DNA of 62,000 bases from Adiantum capillus-veneris (taxonomy: Eukaryota; Streptophyta; Polypodiopsida; Polypodiales; Pteridaceae). The stretch's first letter is position 1, and each line of letters opens with the position of its first letter. Positions 1-11,094 of this stretch are shown here, in pieces. The position numbers and the translations under genes are program-made. The DNA lies in NCBI GenBank assembly GCA_014529385.2, contig CM043946.1, positions 20,206,077 to 20,268,076 of the forward strand, given 5' to 3'. The notes beneath the pieces are model-generated. The model saw only the letters and a list, made by a program, of their open reading frames with translations, was not told the DNA's origin and ran no database searches.

Positions 1-87
1 GGTAGTTTCATACCAAGAAGATTTAGACAATACCTATGAGGGGGGGTTTGACGGAAATGCATATGCTTCGGATGGACAAATTCATGG

Positions 88-621
88 ATGGTTCCTGAAG
101 AGATACCAGATTCCTCATACATAGCACAACCAACAAAAAACCATTACTTGGTTGATGAAATTATGCTTATGTTCATGGCAAACCAGAACGACAAACCTGG
201 GAAATATCCTCGTAGAACAAGACGACCAATGGGGGAACCACAAGCTTCTCCACCCCCTGTAGGACCATGCTATGAATGCGGCGGTGATCATTGGGCAAGG
301 ATTTTTCCACACAAAGGAGAAAGAATCAAACTTTCTGGGTTCTGTGAGGGGTGTACAAATGACCATCTCATTCCACATTGTCCAAAAAACCCTGATAACA
401 AAGGGAAAGAAACCTTGAACAAAATTGGAATCGTGCCAAGCTCAAGTGGATGGAAAATAGAACCAACCATTCTGACAAATTCGGTAATGAGAGCCCAAGC
501 ACATGAGGCTTCAAGGAACGCCCCAGCCAGCCAAACAGAGATAAAAAATTTGTTTGTCAAAACCCCTAGGAAATCCTGGAAGGCAAAACAAGACAAGATA
601 AAAGCCAAAAGAGAGAAATAA
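88..621 (+). pseudogene. gag C-terminal region with two zinc knuckles
   Basis: This 177-codon open stretch carries two CX2CX3HX4C-like boxes around residues 62-75 and 91-104. The first (CYECGGDHWARIFP) has lost its last cysteine to Phe; the second (CEGCTNDHLIPHCP) is complete. Such knuckles bind RNA in retrotransposon Gag and help package the element's transcript. The same pair, with the same CYECGG opening, occurs in the related element near 21340-21500, where the second box is broken by a stop. The reading frame appears to extend upstream of the ATG toward the window edge, so the ATG is probably not the true start. The rest is basic and low in complexity. It is a fragment of a larger Gag, not a host gene. 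Confidence 0.65.
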
Positions 622-663
622 AAAATGGCTTTGGAAACCAAATTACTGGAAACATAGGAACAA

Positions 664-2266
664 TTGAGGATGGAAAGAGACCTTAAGGAAAAAGGCGATG
701 TAACAAAGCCATCAAGAATACCGTCGGGAGGATCTGTCTTGGTGAACAAGGTCTTTGAACCCTTGGACGCGATCTTAAAAGCTTACAATGCTAGGTTAAA
801 TCCTGACCAAACCCAGGAGGATAGGTGGCTAACGTACCCTCACCCAGGGTATGAAAAAGAGAGGTTAAAGATGTGCAAGGAGCTCATCCAATCCGCTCAA
901 GCCCTTGTGGAACCACCAGTTCCGACTTCACTAAAAGTTGAGTGTTAATCTGCGAAAAAATTCAAGAGTTAAAGGAGAGAGGGATCGAAGAGGAAGATCA
1001 AAAAGATTTTGTAAAGGAAACACCCTTGGATACGAGGATGGCAACCAATACAACAGATGGAAGGTATTCGCAAGCACCTGTGCCAATTCCTGAGGTGGAG
1101 GAGCAATCGCCACAAGATTTGTGGGTACATATCCAAAACAGAAAAGATGGAAGCGCAATGCTTCAGTCAGCACCGATCATGGAGATTTACGTCGAGCATG
1201 AGTTCTACCCAAATGATATCCAATCACAGTATGGTGATGCAGGTACGGAGATATCAGAAGACATCAACCCTCAGTTGTTGAAGACGTTACCTTCATTTAT
1301 TGGCAACCATGAAACCATATCAGAGGTAAAGAAAGTACCATCTCAATGGAAGGCTAATTCTAAGATGATGGATACCAAAACTCTTCATGAGCTGATGTCG
1401 TCCCCTATCCGTTGTATGCTAACTCTACTGAGTTACTACAAATAAGACCTCATCTTTGGGAAGAGGTAGAAAAAAAATTGGAGAAAATAGGGATGGTAAT
1501 TCTGCCACCAAATTTTTCTCCAAAAACAATAAACAACCAAACCTCGAAACAAACTAAACATGAGCCAGTGCCAGTGAACAAGGTAGGAGACTATTGCAAA
1601 GGTGAAAAAGGAAACACGACCTTGCCTGTGGAGCACAAGGAGGTAAAATCGGTAGCAATATTGGATAGTGGATCCGGAATTGCCATAGCCACCAAAGCAA
1701 TGTGGGAAAAATGAGGGAAGCCTGCTCTCTTAAAAACTAGAATGAAACTTCAACTAGCGGATGGGTACCTAGAGAGACCTATTGGCATTTTGGAGCAAAT
1801 TGTAGTCATCTCTTGCAGAATCACATATGAACACACCTTTGCTATTATGAATTTCAATGAGAGCAACAATTTCAATATCATTTTGAGCAGACCAATTATG
1901 TGTTAGCTCAAAATGATACAAGATTGGGGTTATGACCATATCTACCTAAGAAACAAGGATGTCACTACAAAAATCAGTGTCGCTAACCATAGTTATAGAG
2001 ATGTGGAACGAACCCCAGGGGAAGAACTAAACTCCACAACTGACCAAGAAGGAGAAATGCCAGCTTGGCTACAAAACAAAGCTCACAATTGGACAAGTGA
2101 AGCTTCTGAGGGTGATAGTTTGAAAAAAGAGGATTGCATTCATGATAGGTCAACACAAGACGAGGCATATGTGCATATGTACCAAAGCCATTTTCAGAAG
2201 AGAGGTTTGAACCCTTTGGATGACAGCAGATACTGGCCACTCTTGATGTGTGCAGGAATGAGGTGA
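664..2266 (+). pseudogene. gag-pro linker and retropepsin-like domain
   Basis: Overlapping open stretches in shifting frames together match the linker and protease of the element at 17097-26116. Shared landmarks are a TYP(H/N)P motif near 835, an LMSS-like motif near 1392 and a VNKVG/VNKLG motif near 1575 followed by the protease core. The core reads AILDSGSG near 1660, with the canonical D-S-G active site of an aspartic protease. A downstream GRPI/SRPI-like motif near 1890 fits the second conserved box. Such proteases cleave the Gag polyprotein. Frame changes near 945 and 1412 and stops near 1713 and 1905 break it. The weakly conserved tail to 2266 is acidic and unidentified. Confidence 0.6.
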
Positions 2267-2825
2267 CCCTGACCAAATTCTGTGATAAGGAAGGATATGT
2301 TGTCATTCCATTCCAGATGATGAGTGTCATCCAAAATCCAAAATCAAAATAGGAAGTCCCTGATAGGGAAGGGGTTGCAGATTACCGACGCATAGTGGAT
2401 GAGGTCTTAGTACTTGGGACCTTGATCAAACTTATGAGGAAACATTCCAGGAATCCATAGATAAGCTATTAGAGGACAGCGCAGACGACGAGCTTTCTAG
2501 TAGTTCAGATCTAGACATCAAACGGAAGGATCGAGAAGTGATCTACTATGATTTTCCAAACCAAAATCCTCGAAGACAGCGTAGATATCGGAATAAACTC
2601 ATGATATCCCAGTAACCCAAGCCAAAAGAACAATGGAAGAAGCACATGCGCAAAGAAAGAAAATCCACGAATAGAAACACGAGGAAGAAAGAAGAAAGGG
2701 AATAAAATTGGATGATGAAAAAGAAGAAGAAGAAGAAGAAGATGTACCTTTATTGTGCAGAAAATCAGCAGCCCTAGGACGGATCAAGCAATGCAAAAGA
2801 CTTGAAGCGGAGGAGAATCTGAACA
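2267..2825 (+). other. Decayed low-complexity segment
   Basis: No long reading frame survives here. Short open pieces are rich in Asp, Glu, Lys and Arg, and the DNA holds a purine-rich GAA run near 2725-2742. It lies between the protease and the coiled-coil region and probably belonged to the same polyprotein or to a spacer. I recognise nothing else in it. Confidence 0.4.
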
Positions 2826-3994
2826 TTGCCAATGAAATGCCGCAACGGATTCAAAGTGAGCTCAAATGAAAAATGGAGCAAAGAGAAAGAGAGGATACAA
2901 AGCGGCCACACGTCGATGATCTTGAATCATCCAACAAATCTACCAAGGCCAAGGAAAAAGATGAAAACCAAGAAGAGAAGGGTGAGTAGGACACGCTTGA
3001 CCAGCGAGAATATGATTTTGAATCACCAAAAGACAAAGAGTTACCTTCAAAGACTAGAACAAAAAAAAAGAGAAGAAGTTGTAGATCTTCCAGAACAAGT
3101 GGCAAACAAAGTGACGTCACAAAAGAAGGCAGATCAAGAAAAAGAGACAGCACTGTTGGAAACCACTACAGCTTTGGATACCGTTGAAGTACTGAAAACA
3201 AAGGAAAGAACGATGGATGAGGTTGGAACCTCGGATCATTGCCAAACAAGTCAGAGAAAGCCAAGATCACCTCGCTCGCAAGCGGTGGTAAATGATCAGG
3301 TTGTTCGACATTGATGCACATTTAGACCAAATCAAGCTCCAGTTCCAATGTCAAAGAGCTCTCTATAACTTGCGCAAACTAGAGCTGGAGGACACCAAGA
3401 AAGAGGCAGCGCAAGCAGCTGAAAACACACTGCAGTTACAAAACAAAATAAAGGAGTTGCAAAAAGTCCAGTTGCAACTTCAGTCAGAGTTACAAAGGGA
3501 ACAAGAGAACGTTGCCTATTACTACACGAAAGTCCAGCAGTTTAATGAGGCCAACACTACTCTACAGGTTGAGCAACAACGACTAGAGGAAGAGCTGGTC
3601 AGAGAAAGAGAGCAGAGTGAAAAGCTGCGAGAGTCCTATGCGGTGGTTAGTAAGACTCTGACCAAGCTTTTAACCTTGTAGGAGAAGCCAAGCTCCTCAA
3701 GCATGACAGCTAGATCGGCCTCACTGAACAAAGAGGTCCAAGATCTAAACGAGGCCCTTGCTCAAGAGAAATACAACAGACAAATCATGACAACGGGGCG
3801 TAGAGCATTGTAGAAAGCAAAAGACGAAGAGATTGAAAATTTGAGAAAGCAGTTGGCAAAGGCATAGGGAGATTTGGATGCTCTAAGGGTAACACAAGCA
3901 CAACATGAACAAATAGCCTCAGTGGATTTTGAGCAAACAGGAGGACTTGAGCATTCACTTTCGAAGCTCACCAAACGAATATGCCAAGTACAAG
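2826..3994 (+). pseudogene. Coiled-coil protein region inside the LTR element
   Basis: A Lys/Glu-rich open stretch (2826-3314) overlaps a second one (3292-3681) that is a textbook coiled coil: 129 residues rich in Leu, Gln, Glu and Lys with heptad spacing, for example KELQKVQLQLQSELQ. The second frame carries on in the same style to about 3994 across three in-frame TAG codons near 3679, 3811 and 3865, so the original coiled coil was at least 230 residues. It stands where a normal element would have reverse transcriptase. Coiled coils in retroelements usually mediate Gag assembly; a captured host coiled-coil gene is the alternative. I cannot name a family. Confidence 0.5.
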
Positions 3995-5046
3995 CACATG
4001 AAAAGCAACACAGAATCTAAATATTCAACCACGACATCCATTCCGGATACAATAAAAGAACAAATCCGGTGCTGGATCTCACAAGTCAAAGACCCTTCAC
4101 ACAAGGAGTATCTGCAATATGAGCTCAAAGTGTTGGAGTCAGTAGCCCTGCTCATGATCACTCCAAATGAAGTGGTGAAAAACCTCAGGCATGAGATGAT
4201 CGCCCTACCACTGATGTGACAGGAGGCCCTATTATGGAAACAGAAAATGCTACCTGCCCTTGAGCCAAACAAAAGAGGGAATTACAGGGATGTTCCTATC
4301 ACTGCACTATAAATTCAGACTATCATTGACACTCAATCCCTCTGGCAAAAGAAATGGTTTGAGCAGTGACCAATAGATGAAACATACTCTAAGAATGATC
4401 CGCCGCATCTCAGGATCGACCCAACTTACTGTCCCATCAATAGACGACGATCCTAGGAAAGCTTTTACTCATGGCAAAGCAAAAGACCTATAGTGTTGAA
4501 TTACCCCGTCATAACAAAGCCAATCAATAACAATCCCCCATCAAAAAGGTATATGGTTCAGACGCTTAAGGGGGTCATCAACATGATAAGGAGATACCAG
4601 ATCTCGCATGCCAGATGCGCGTGAAAATTGCCAAGATGCTAATCACCTACATAATGGTGCTCAATGATATAGAGGCAATGGAGCATCCCTGACAAGTTTT
4701 GTGGAAGGCACAAGAGGGCTCAGCTGGAATATGGAGACAGAAATCCCAAGCAAAAATGTCATCATGGGATTATATGCGAGAGTCAAGTTCCTGCCCTCCC
4801 ACTACATGCAGATCTTCAAGGAGGCATTCATGACAAGATTCTTTGAGGTAGACTACTCCATATTTAATGCCATGACCAAAGATCTGCCAGCCCGACACAT
4901 AGCCTATCAGTGCACTCTCAGCAATAATCCCTTCAGAGAGCTAGCGACAAAAGTGGAGATTGAGGCAAGGGCACAAAAGTTCAGGCACCTCACTGGGCCG
5001 ATACAAAAGAGACTCATGAACTACTAGAAGCTAGTCAAAGACAAAT
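3929..5046 (+). pseudogene. Unidentified coding remnant before the polypurine tract
   Basis: Two open stretches (3929-4219 and 4701-5027) and a broken stretch between them look like one decayed coding region. The first is polar and helical; the last has an aromatic-rich segment and ends about 40 bases before the polypurine tract, as a terminal retrotransposon frame would. I see no reverse transcriptase, integrase or RNase H motif and no known domain. It may be the C-terminal part of the coiled-coil protein, or a separate element-borne protein. Confidence 0.35.
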
Positions 5047-5068
5047 GCACAAGGACGTGCAATGAATA

Positions 5069-5978
5069 GGAAGGGGGGAACGTTTGGTGGACACAGCGGA
5101 CTGACACGTAAAAGGTGGATGTACACTAAACCTTGTTGTATTTGCTCATTTTTTCAAAAGAAGCGATGTAATTCTGCTAATGAGGATTCTCAACTGTAAT
5201 ATATTTTGTCATGCCCTCTTAGCCTCTCTGTGTCTACACACCTTGTAAATGGCCGTATGGCTGTGGGGAAGTCCACTTAGTTCTTAAGTGAAAACCCTTA
5301 GTTTTAAAAAAAACACATAATCATTAGCTTGAATAAGCATTGGACGTCGACTGTGAGAGATTCTTGCTGCTACAACTTGTAATCTGCTTTTCTCCTTCTC
5401 TTGTAATCAGAATTCAATTTCAAATAGTACATTGTATTCCTTGTCTCTTGCTCTACAATCTAAGTGTAATCATTCTCGATTCTGTTGTGGTTCACTAAGT
5501 CTTTTTTGTGAGCTAAATGCATTGATTTGAGGTCTTTAATGGTTGTTTTTTTATGTTTTGACCTTGGATAAGTGTTTCTATGCTTAAAGAGGACCTTTCC
5601 GTGTACTTCTGCTTCAATTTTCTACACATTTCTTTGTGATGGATCGTGATTTTTGTACCTTCCCGGATGATTGCAGAACTTGGTAGGATTGTATCCTTAG
5701 GTGTTGTAATACCTCTCCTTAAGTTTCGTTGCATTCCAAATTCGTTTGGATGCCGAAAAGGCATGATGACCTAGAGCGGTGAGATCGAACATAAACTGAT
5801 TTTCTGATTAGGAAGTGGTTGATTTGCTTTTGTCGTAGTATGAATTATAGCCCTCTGAGCTCACTTTGGTGAGATTGATACTCTCATTAAGTCTCAGTGC
5901 CCCCCATCCCGAGTCACTTCCTTGCATATTGACATTATGTTAGTACAAAAAGCTATGTTGCAGACGTCCATCATGGCG
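5069..5978 (+). repeat. Polypurine tract and putative 3' LTR of copy 1
   Basis: A purine run AGGAAGGGGGGAA near 5068-5080 matches the polypurine tract context of the related element at 23843-23856, both followed by GTTTG. The following roughly 890 bases are non-coding and AT-rich and carry several poly-A-signal-like and T-rich runs, as an LTR would. The 5' LTR is outside the window, so the LTR cannot be confirmed by comparison, and its right end is not visible before the copia LTR at 5979. Confidence 0.4.
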
Positions 5979-6205
5979 TGTTACCATATACATGTGGTAG
6001 TGATGTGTGTGAACACACGAGGACCGCCGGGGCACTTTTTCCCTCTTTAGGAGGTTTTTTTCCCCCATGCATTGTATATACGCCCATCACTCTAGGGCTA
6101 TCCATCTTTCCATTGCACACTAAGTAATACACTCTCAGTTGTGTGCCTTGAGCTTCCTTCGTCTTCTCCAACTGTGTGCGTTTCTTTGCAACCCTTATTC
6201 CAACA
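5979..6205 (+). repeat. 5' LTR of the copia element
   Basis: Begins TGTTACC and ends CCAACA, and pairs with the copy at 11921-12146. It contains a TATA-like stretch (TGTATATACG near 6073) that is a plausible promoter. Pieces of the same LTR family recur at 27113-27205 and, inverted, at 59346-59391. Confidence 0.9.
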
Positions 6206-6207
6206 AT

Positions 6208-6219
6208 TGGTATCAGAGC
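6208..6219 (+). promoter_or_regulatory. Primer-binding site, initiator tRNA-Met
   Basis: TGGTATCAGAGC starts two bases after the LTR. It is the standard complement to the 3' end of plant initiator tRNA-Met, used by most Ty1-copia elements to start minus-strand synthesis. Confidence 0.93.
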
Positions 6220-6390
6220 AGGTTGCGTCCTCCCGGGCTTAGTCGCCAGCAGCTCCAACACACGCCTACTCACTTTCTCCAATTTTTGTGAGCTTTGGCG
6301 AGCGTTCGCAAGTCGACAAAAATTTGGCTAGGCCTCGTAGAGCTCAATCTGCTCAGATTTCTTATTCGGGCTCATTTCGACCTTCATTTC

Positions 6391-8475
6391 CACTACAGCT
6401 AGGTCTGCACAGGCAATTTTGTCTAGTGCAGAATTTTTCTCTATGCCAATTACTGCGTAAAGGTCCCATACAGTCTACTGCGGGTTGTGCTATATAGCAC
6501 GTGCTAGTCTCACTCAGTTTCTCCTCATTTCGGGCAGTTTTCACATCAAGTGCGTACATTTTCCATGGCTAACAACACAGATGTGTTCAAGATGTTTGCT
6601 GCTGAGGATACATTGGATGGGGACAATTATCCTATGTAGGCTTACATGATGCAACATGTTCTTGTGTCAAAGGGCTTCTGGAATATCGTGTAGGGCATTG
6701 ATGTACGTCCAGGTTCTGAGGATGTAGGCGATGTTGAGGATGTTTCAGGTCTTGCTGCAAGGATTGCTGCTATTAGAGTTGTTTTGCCTACGACAAAACA
6801 AGCTCGTTGGGATGTAAAGGATGCGCAGGCTCATGCATTGATTGCATTTTCTATGATGCGCACCATTACTCCTCACATTCGTTCAGTGAAATCTATAAAA
6901 CAAGCTTGGGATATTCTAGCAGGTCTTTATGCAAGCTGCAATGAGGCTAAAATTGCTTTGCTGCGTAAAGAGCTGGAATCAAATATTATGCATGAGGAAG
7001 ATGATATGGACACTTTCTGGTGTCAAGGATATCTATGAGCAACTTATTTCTGCAGGTGAAATCATTTCAGACAGTTCCCTTGTGTAGACTGTTTTTGATG
7101 CCTTACCATATTCTTACCAAACTTATACTAGTACTTGGAGACTTATGACCCAAGGAAATCCTGAAGCTGTCAAGTTTGATGCATTATGCACATTGCTATT
7201 GCAAGAGTCACTTTCCAGAAAAGCACGACTATGTAGCGTGCAGTTGAACAGGCTTTTATTTCTTCTCAAAGAAAGGGTGGTAACAGCAATGCAGCCACTT
7301 CTTATGGTTCTACTGTGAGTGGCAAAACTTTTGTTCCTAATGCTTCTGTTGGTAGCAATTTGTCTGGAAATTCTAGTGATAAGGGCAAAACGAAAGATGT
7401 GTTGCCATTATTGTCAAGCCAATGTTCACTACAGCCAGGTTTGCACATGCAATTTTGTGATTTAGTGCAAAATTTTTGTCAGCACCAATTACTGCATAAC
7501 AGGTCCCATACAGTCTACTGCGGATTGTGCTATATAGCACGTGCTGGTATCACTCAATTTCTCCTCATTTTGGGCAGTTTTCACATCAAGTGCAGACATT
7601 TTCCATGGCTGACAACAACACAGATGTGTTCAAGATGTTTGTTGTTGAGGATAGATTGGATGGGGACAATTATCCTATGTGGGCTTACATGATGCAACAT
7701 GTTCTTGTGTCAAAGGGCGTCTGGAATATCGTGCAGGGCATTGATGTACGTCCAGGTTCTGAGGATGTAGGCGATGTTGAGGATGTTGCAAGTCTTGCTG
7801 CAAGGATTGCTGCTATTAGAGTTGTTTTGCCTATGACACAACAAGCTCGTTGGGATGTAAAGGATGCACAGGCTCATGCGTTGATTGCGTTGTCTATGAA
7901 GCGCCATTACTCCTCACATTTGTTCAGCAAAATCTACAAAACAGGCTTGGGATATTCTGGTTGGTGTTTATGCAGGCCGCAATGAGGCAAAAATTGCATT
8001 GCTGCGTAAAGAGCTGGAGTTGAAGATTATGCATGAGGAAGATGATATGGACACTTTCCTTGCTGGTGTCAAGGATATCAATGAGAAACTTATTTTTGCA
8101 GGTGAAGTCATTTCAAACAGTTCCTTGTGCAGACTGTTCTTGATGCCTTACCAGATTCTTACCAGACTATTGCTAGTACTTGGAGACTTATGACCCAAGG
8201 AGATATTGAAATTGCCAAGTTTGATGCATTATGCACATTGCTGTTGCAAGAGTCACTTTTCAAAAAAAATAAGACTAGACAGCGTGCAGTTGAACATGCT
8301 TTTATTGCTGCTCAAAGAAAGGGTGGTAACAGCAATACAACTACTTCTTATGGTTCTTCTACGAGTGGAAAATCACCTATTTCTAATGCTTCTGCTGGCA
8401 GCAATTCGTCTGGAAATTCTGGTGATAAGGGCAAAAAGAAGGTGTGTTGCCATTATGGTAAAGCTAATGATCACT
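6391..8475 (+). repeat. Tandem duplication of leader plus gag (two units of about 1.04 kb)
   Basis: The leader, the gag start and most of gag occur twice in direct orientation, offset by 1036 bases. Unit 1 runs to about 7430 and stops inside the zinc-knuckle coding sequence; unit 2 begins at once at the leader position CACTACAGC. The join shares CACT between the two partners. The units differ at many positions, about as much as the two LTRs do, so the duplication is old or joined two related templates. Confidence 0.9.
6565..7430 (+). pseudogene. copia gag, first (truncated) copy
   Basis: The ATG lies in the same context as in the second copy (TTTTCCATGGCT). The readable part has the UBN2-type gag pattern, with a helical core around KQAWDILAGLY near 6899 and an EEDDMDTF motif near 6992. 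In-frame TAG codons near 6637 and 6692, a frame change near 7015 and a TAG near 7085 disable it. It stops within the zinc-knuckle coding sequence, where the duplication joins back to leader sequence. It could not have made a complete Gag since the duplication arose. Confidence 0.85.
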
Positions 8476-8618
8476 TGATCAAGAAGTGTCCTAAGTTGAA
8501 GGCCAACGAGGCTAAGAAGAAAGAGGGTGGTTCCACTTTAAATGCTGGTTCGACTACAAATGTAGCTATCGTTGAGTCTTCTACGAAAGGAGACTGTGAT
8601 GCTGATGTTGATGCATAA
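7605..8618 (+). pseudogene. copia gag, second copy with zinc knuckle
   Basis: This is the more complete gag. The N-terminal part is open for about 127 codons until a 2 bp deletion near 7898, seen by comparison with copy 1. The C-terminal part continues from about 7999 in another frame, with a further frame change near 8127, to a TAA at 8618. It has the UBN2 gag core, a Ser/Gly/Asn-rich linker, and a zinc knuckle near 8447 (CCHYGKANDHLIKKC) in which the second cysteine is Tyr. Gag packages the element's RNA into virus-like particles. This copy is broken too. Confidence 0.85.
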
Positions 8619-8669
8619 TGGTCTTTTAGTGTAGAGTGTACCTATAATCTTGCTGTCTATAATGCATGC

Positions 8670-8963
8670 ATGTCAGTTGCTGCAGATTCACATGTGTGGT
8701 ATTTTGAAAGAGGTGCTACAAAGCACATTACCTCACAATGTGAATTTTTCACCTCTCCTGAGTCTATCCCTCATGGGAATTCAGTCACTTGTGCCAACAA
8801 TGCCTCTTATCCGGTTCAAGGAGTTGGAAAGATTGTGCTTACTGCTACAAATGGTAGTTCTTTCTCACTTGTTGATGCACTTTATGTACCTGGGATCAAT
8901 AAGAATCTTTTTTATGTATCTGCACTTGCTAGACTTGGACTTGCAAGTCAAATTTGTGGATGA
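8670..8963 (+). pseudogene. copia protease domain with lost active site
   Basis: The pattern W-x3-GAT-x-H-I-T and the later ALYVPGINKNLFYVSAL are diagnostic of the Ty1-copia retropepsin. The active-site triad D-S-G is replaced: the sequence reads WYFERGATKHIT, so the catalytic aspartate is gone. The enzyme would have cut Gag-Pol into mature proteins. The frame shifts at about 8950 into the pre-integrase segment. Confidence 0.85.
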
Positions 8964-9990
8964 CATATGTACAGTTCATGATCTCAGTTTTGGTGATGAA
9001 ATTGTTGCATCTGGCCTTTTGTGCCGTGGGTTGTATAAGCTCACTTTGTATGAAAAGTGTGGATAAAATTTTGCAAATGTAGTTGCAGATTCAAGGGCTG
9101 TTTCAGATGCAAAACTGTGGCATGCATGTTTTGGGCATTTGAATTTTGCCAGTTTGCTGCTTTTGCAAAAATCTGATATGGTTGCTTCTTTGCCGCTTCT
9201 TGAAGCACCTGTCCAACATGTTTGTGAAGGCTGTATTTTGGGTAAAATGCAGCGTTCTAAGTTTCCAAAGAATGGTTCACTTGTGCATAGTGATGTTTGT
9301 GGGCCCATGCAAACTCCCTCCTTGGGAAATTACCTTTCCTTCGTGACTTTCATTGATGATTACTCCAGGCATGCATGGGTATTTCTGCTTAAAGCGAAGT
9401 CCAAAGTTTTTATGTGCTTCAAACAATTTCTGGCCATGGTTGAAAATGTCTTCAAATGTACTATGGGCACCCTCCGTTCCGTTTGAGGGGGTAGTATATG
9501 TCTCATGAATTTAATGCATTTCTGGCTAGTCGTGGGATAAAACACCAATGTATAGTGCCTTATACGCCTCAGAAAAATGGTATTGCGGAGAGGAAAAACA
9601 GGTCACTTACAAATGGCACGATGTATGGTCAAAAGTCAAGCTTTGCCGTATTCTTTTTGGCTTGAGGCCATCATGTGTGCTACTTATGTACTTAACAGGT
9701 GTCCTACGAAAGCTTTGTAGTCTGTTACTACATATGAAGCATGGCATGATAGAAAGCCTTCTATTGAGCACATGCGTGTTTTTGGTTGTTTGGCATATGC
9801 TTTGATGCCACAAACACAACACAGAAAATTGGATGATAAGGCTGTCAAATGTATTTTTGTTGGTTATAATGCTGAAAGAAAAGGTTACAGGTTGTATCAT
9901 CCACAAACAAAGCGTATTTTGGTTTCACGGGATGTAGTGTTTGTGGAAGATTCTGTTCAATCCTTGTTATCATGTACTAGAGACAGTAAT
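8950..9990 (+). pseudogene. copia integrase
   Basis: A pre-integrase segment leads to the zinc-binding HHCC box (LWHACFGHLNF near 9115 and CEGCILGK near 9223). The DDE core follows: the first Asp in HSDVCGPM near 9287, the second in DDYSRHAW near 9355, and the Glu in NGIAERKNR near 9574. A stop near 9060, a stop near 9484, a frame change by about 9570 and a stop near 9718 break the gene. The C-terminal part (MRVFGCLAYA, then VKCIFVGY near 9847) is clear and runs into the RT frame. Integrase would insert the cDNA into the genome. Confidence 0.88.
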
Positions 9991-10299
9991 GTAAGCTCAC
10001 AAGACATTTATGACACTTTGTTGCCTCTTTTCAGTGGTGGAAGTTTGAATGTAGATTCCAATGAGACAAATGTACAGCCTATGGGGGTTTCCAAAAATGT
10101 TATAGATCAGCCTATTACTGATGCAAATGTACATGATGTACTTGATGAGGAAAGGGCGGAAAATGAGCAGGCTAGAGGTATGCCAAAATGGCTGGTGCAC
10201 ACTTTGCGTGACAGTAAATTGGATGCACCTTTGTCTAGTCGTACTCGTTCAAGCTCTCGCCATGCATCAGATTGTTATGCTTTGGCTGTGTCTAGCTTA

Positions 10300-11094
10300 C
10301 ATGATGTTGAGGAACCTCTCTCTTTTGATGAAGCACAAAATACAAAAAATTGGATGGTTGCCATGCGATCAAAATATGATGCACTTATAAAAACTGACAT
10401 GTGGAATTTATGTGATTTGCCTTCTGGCAAAAAGGCCATTGGTACGAAGTGGGTTTACAAGTTGAAACGCTTGCCGGTTCGTGAGATTGATCGCCATAAG
10501 GCTCGACTTGTTGCAAATGGTTATGCACAGCAAAAAGGCATAGATTATGAAGAGACTTTTGCTCCCACTTGTCGTATGACTACTATGGGTTTTATATGTG
10601 CATTGGCAGCTCCTTTTGGTTGGGATGTACATCAATCAGACATTGTTACTACTTTCTTGAATGGTGACATATTTGAGGAAGTTTATGTAACGCAGCCTCG
10701 CAGTTTTGTCAAGAAAGGACAAGAGGACAAAGTGTGCAGATGTAAGAAGGCTTTGTATGGGTTGAAGCAATCTCCTCATGCTTGGTATGAGAAAGCTGAC
10801 ACTCATTTGGTCAAACGAGGCTTTTGTAATAGTCCAACAGAAAGCACATTGTATGTAAAGAGTGAGGGTGATGTACTTTTCATTGTGGTTCTTTATGTAG
10901 AAGATTTGTTGATCACTGGACCAAAGGAGAGACATATTGTTGAATTTAAGGTTGATTTGAATGCTACTTTCAAGATGAAAGATTTGGGACTGTTGCGTCA
11001 TTACTTGGGCATACAGTTTAAGCAGTGTGATGGTGGTATTGCCTTGTGTCAAAAAAGTTACATAGAGACATTGCTATGTAAGTTTGGACTTTAG
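10300..11094 (+). pseudogene. copia reverse transcriptase with altered YVDD box
   Basis: The Ty1-copia RT is open from before this point to a TAG at 11092. Landmarks are GTKWVYKLK near 10441, RLVANGYAQQ near 10504, QSDIVTTFLNG near 10636 and ALYGLKQSPHAWYEK near 10750. The polymerase box that should read YVDD reads YVED near 10894, so one catalytic aspartate is replaced by Glu. Family knowledge says both aspartates bind metal, so activity should be lost or very low. The open frame starts upstream at 9772 and includes the integrase C-terminus. Confidence 0.92.

Larger units (their letters stand above)
1..5978 (+). mobile_element. 5'-truncated gag-pro LTR retrotransposon (copy 1 of a pol-less family)
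   Basis: The window opens inside the gag region of an LTR element. In order one sees two gag-type zinc knuckles, an acidic and basic linker, a retropepsin-like domain, a long charged coiled-coil region, an unidentified block, a polypurine tract and then AT-rich sequence that looks like the start of a 3' LTR. The knuckles, the linker and the protease match the element at 17097-26116 in order and wording, so the two are diverged members of one family. No reverse transcriptase, RNase H or integrase motif is visible between protease and polypurine tract. Many stops and frameshifts make it a relic. The 5' LTR lies outside the window, and the right edge is set only by the start of the next element, so the true 3' end is unknown. 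Confidence 0.7.
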
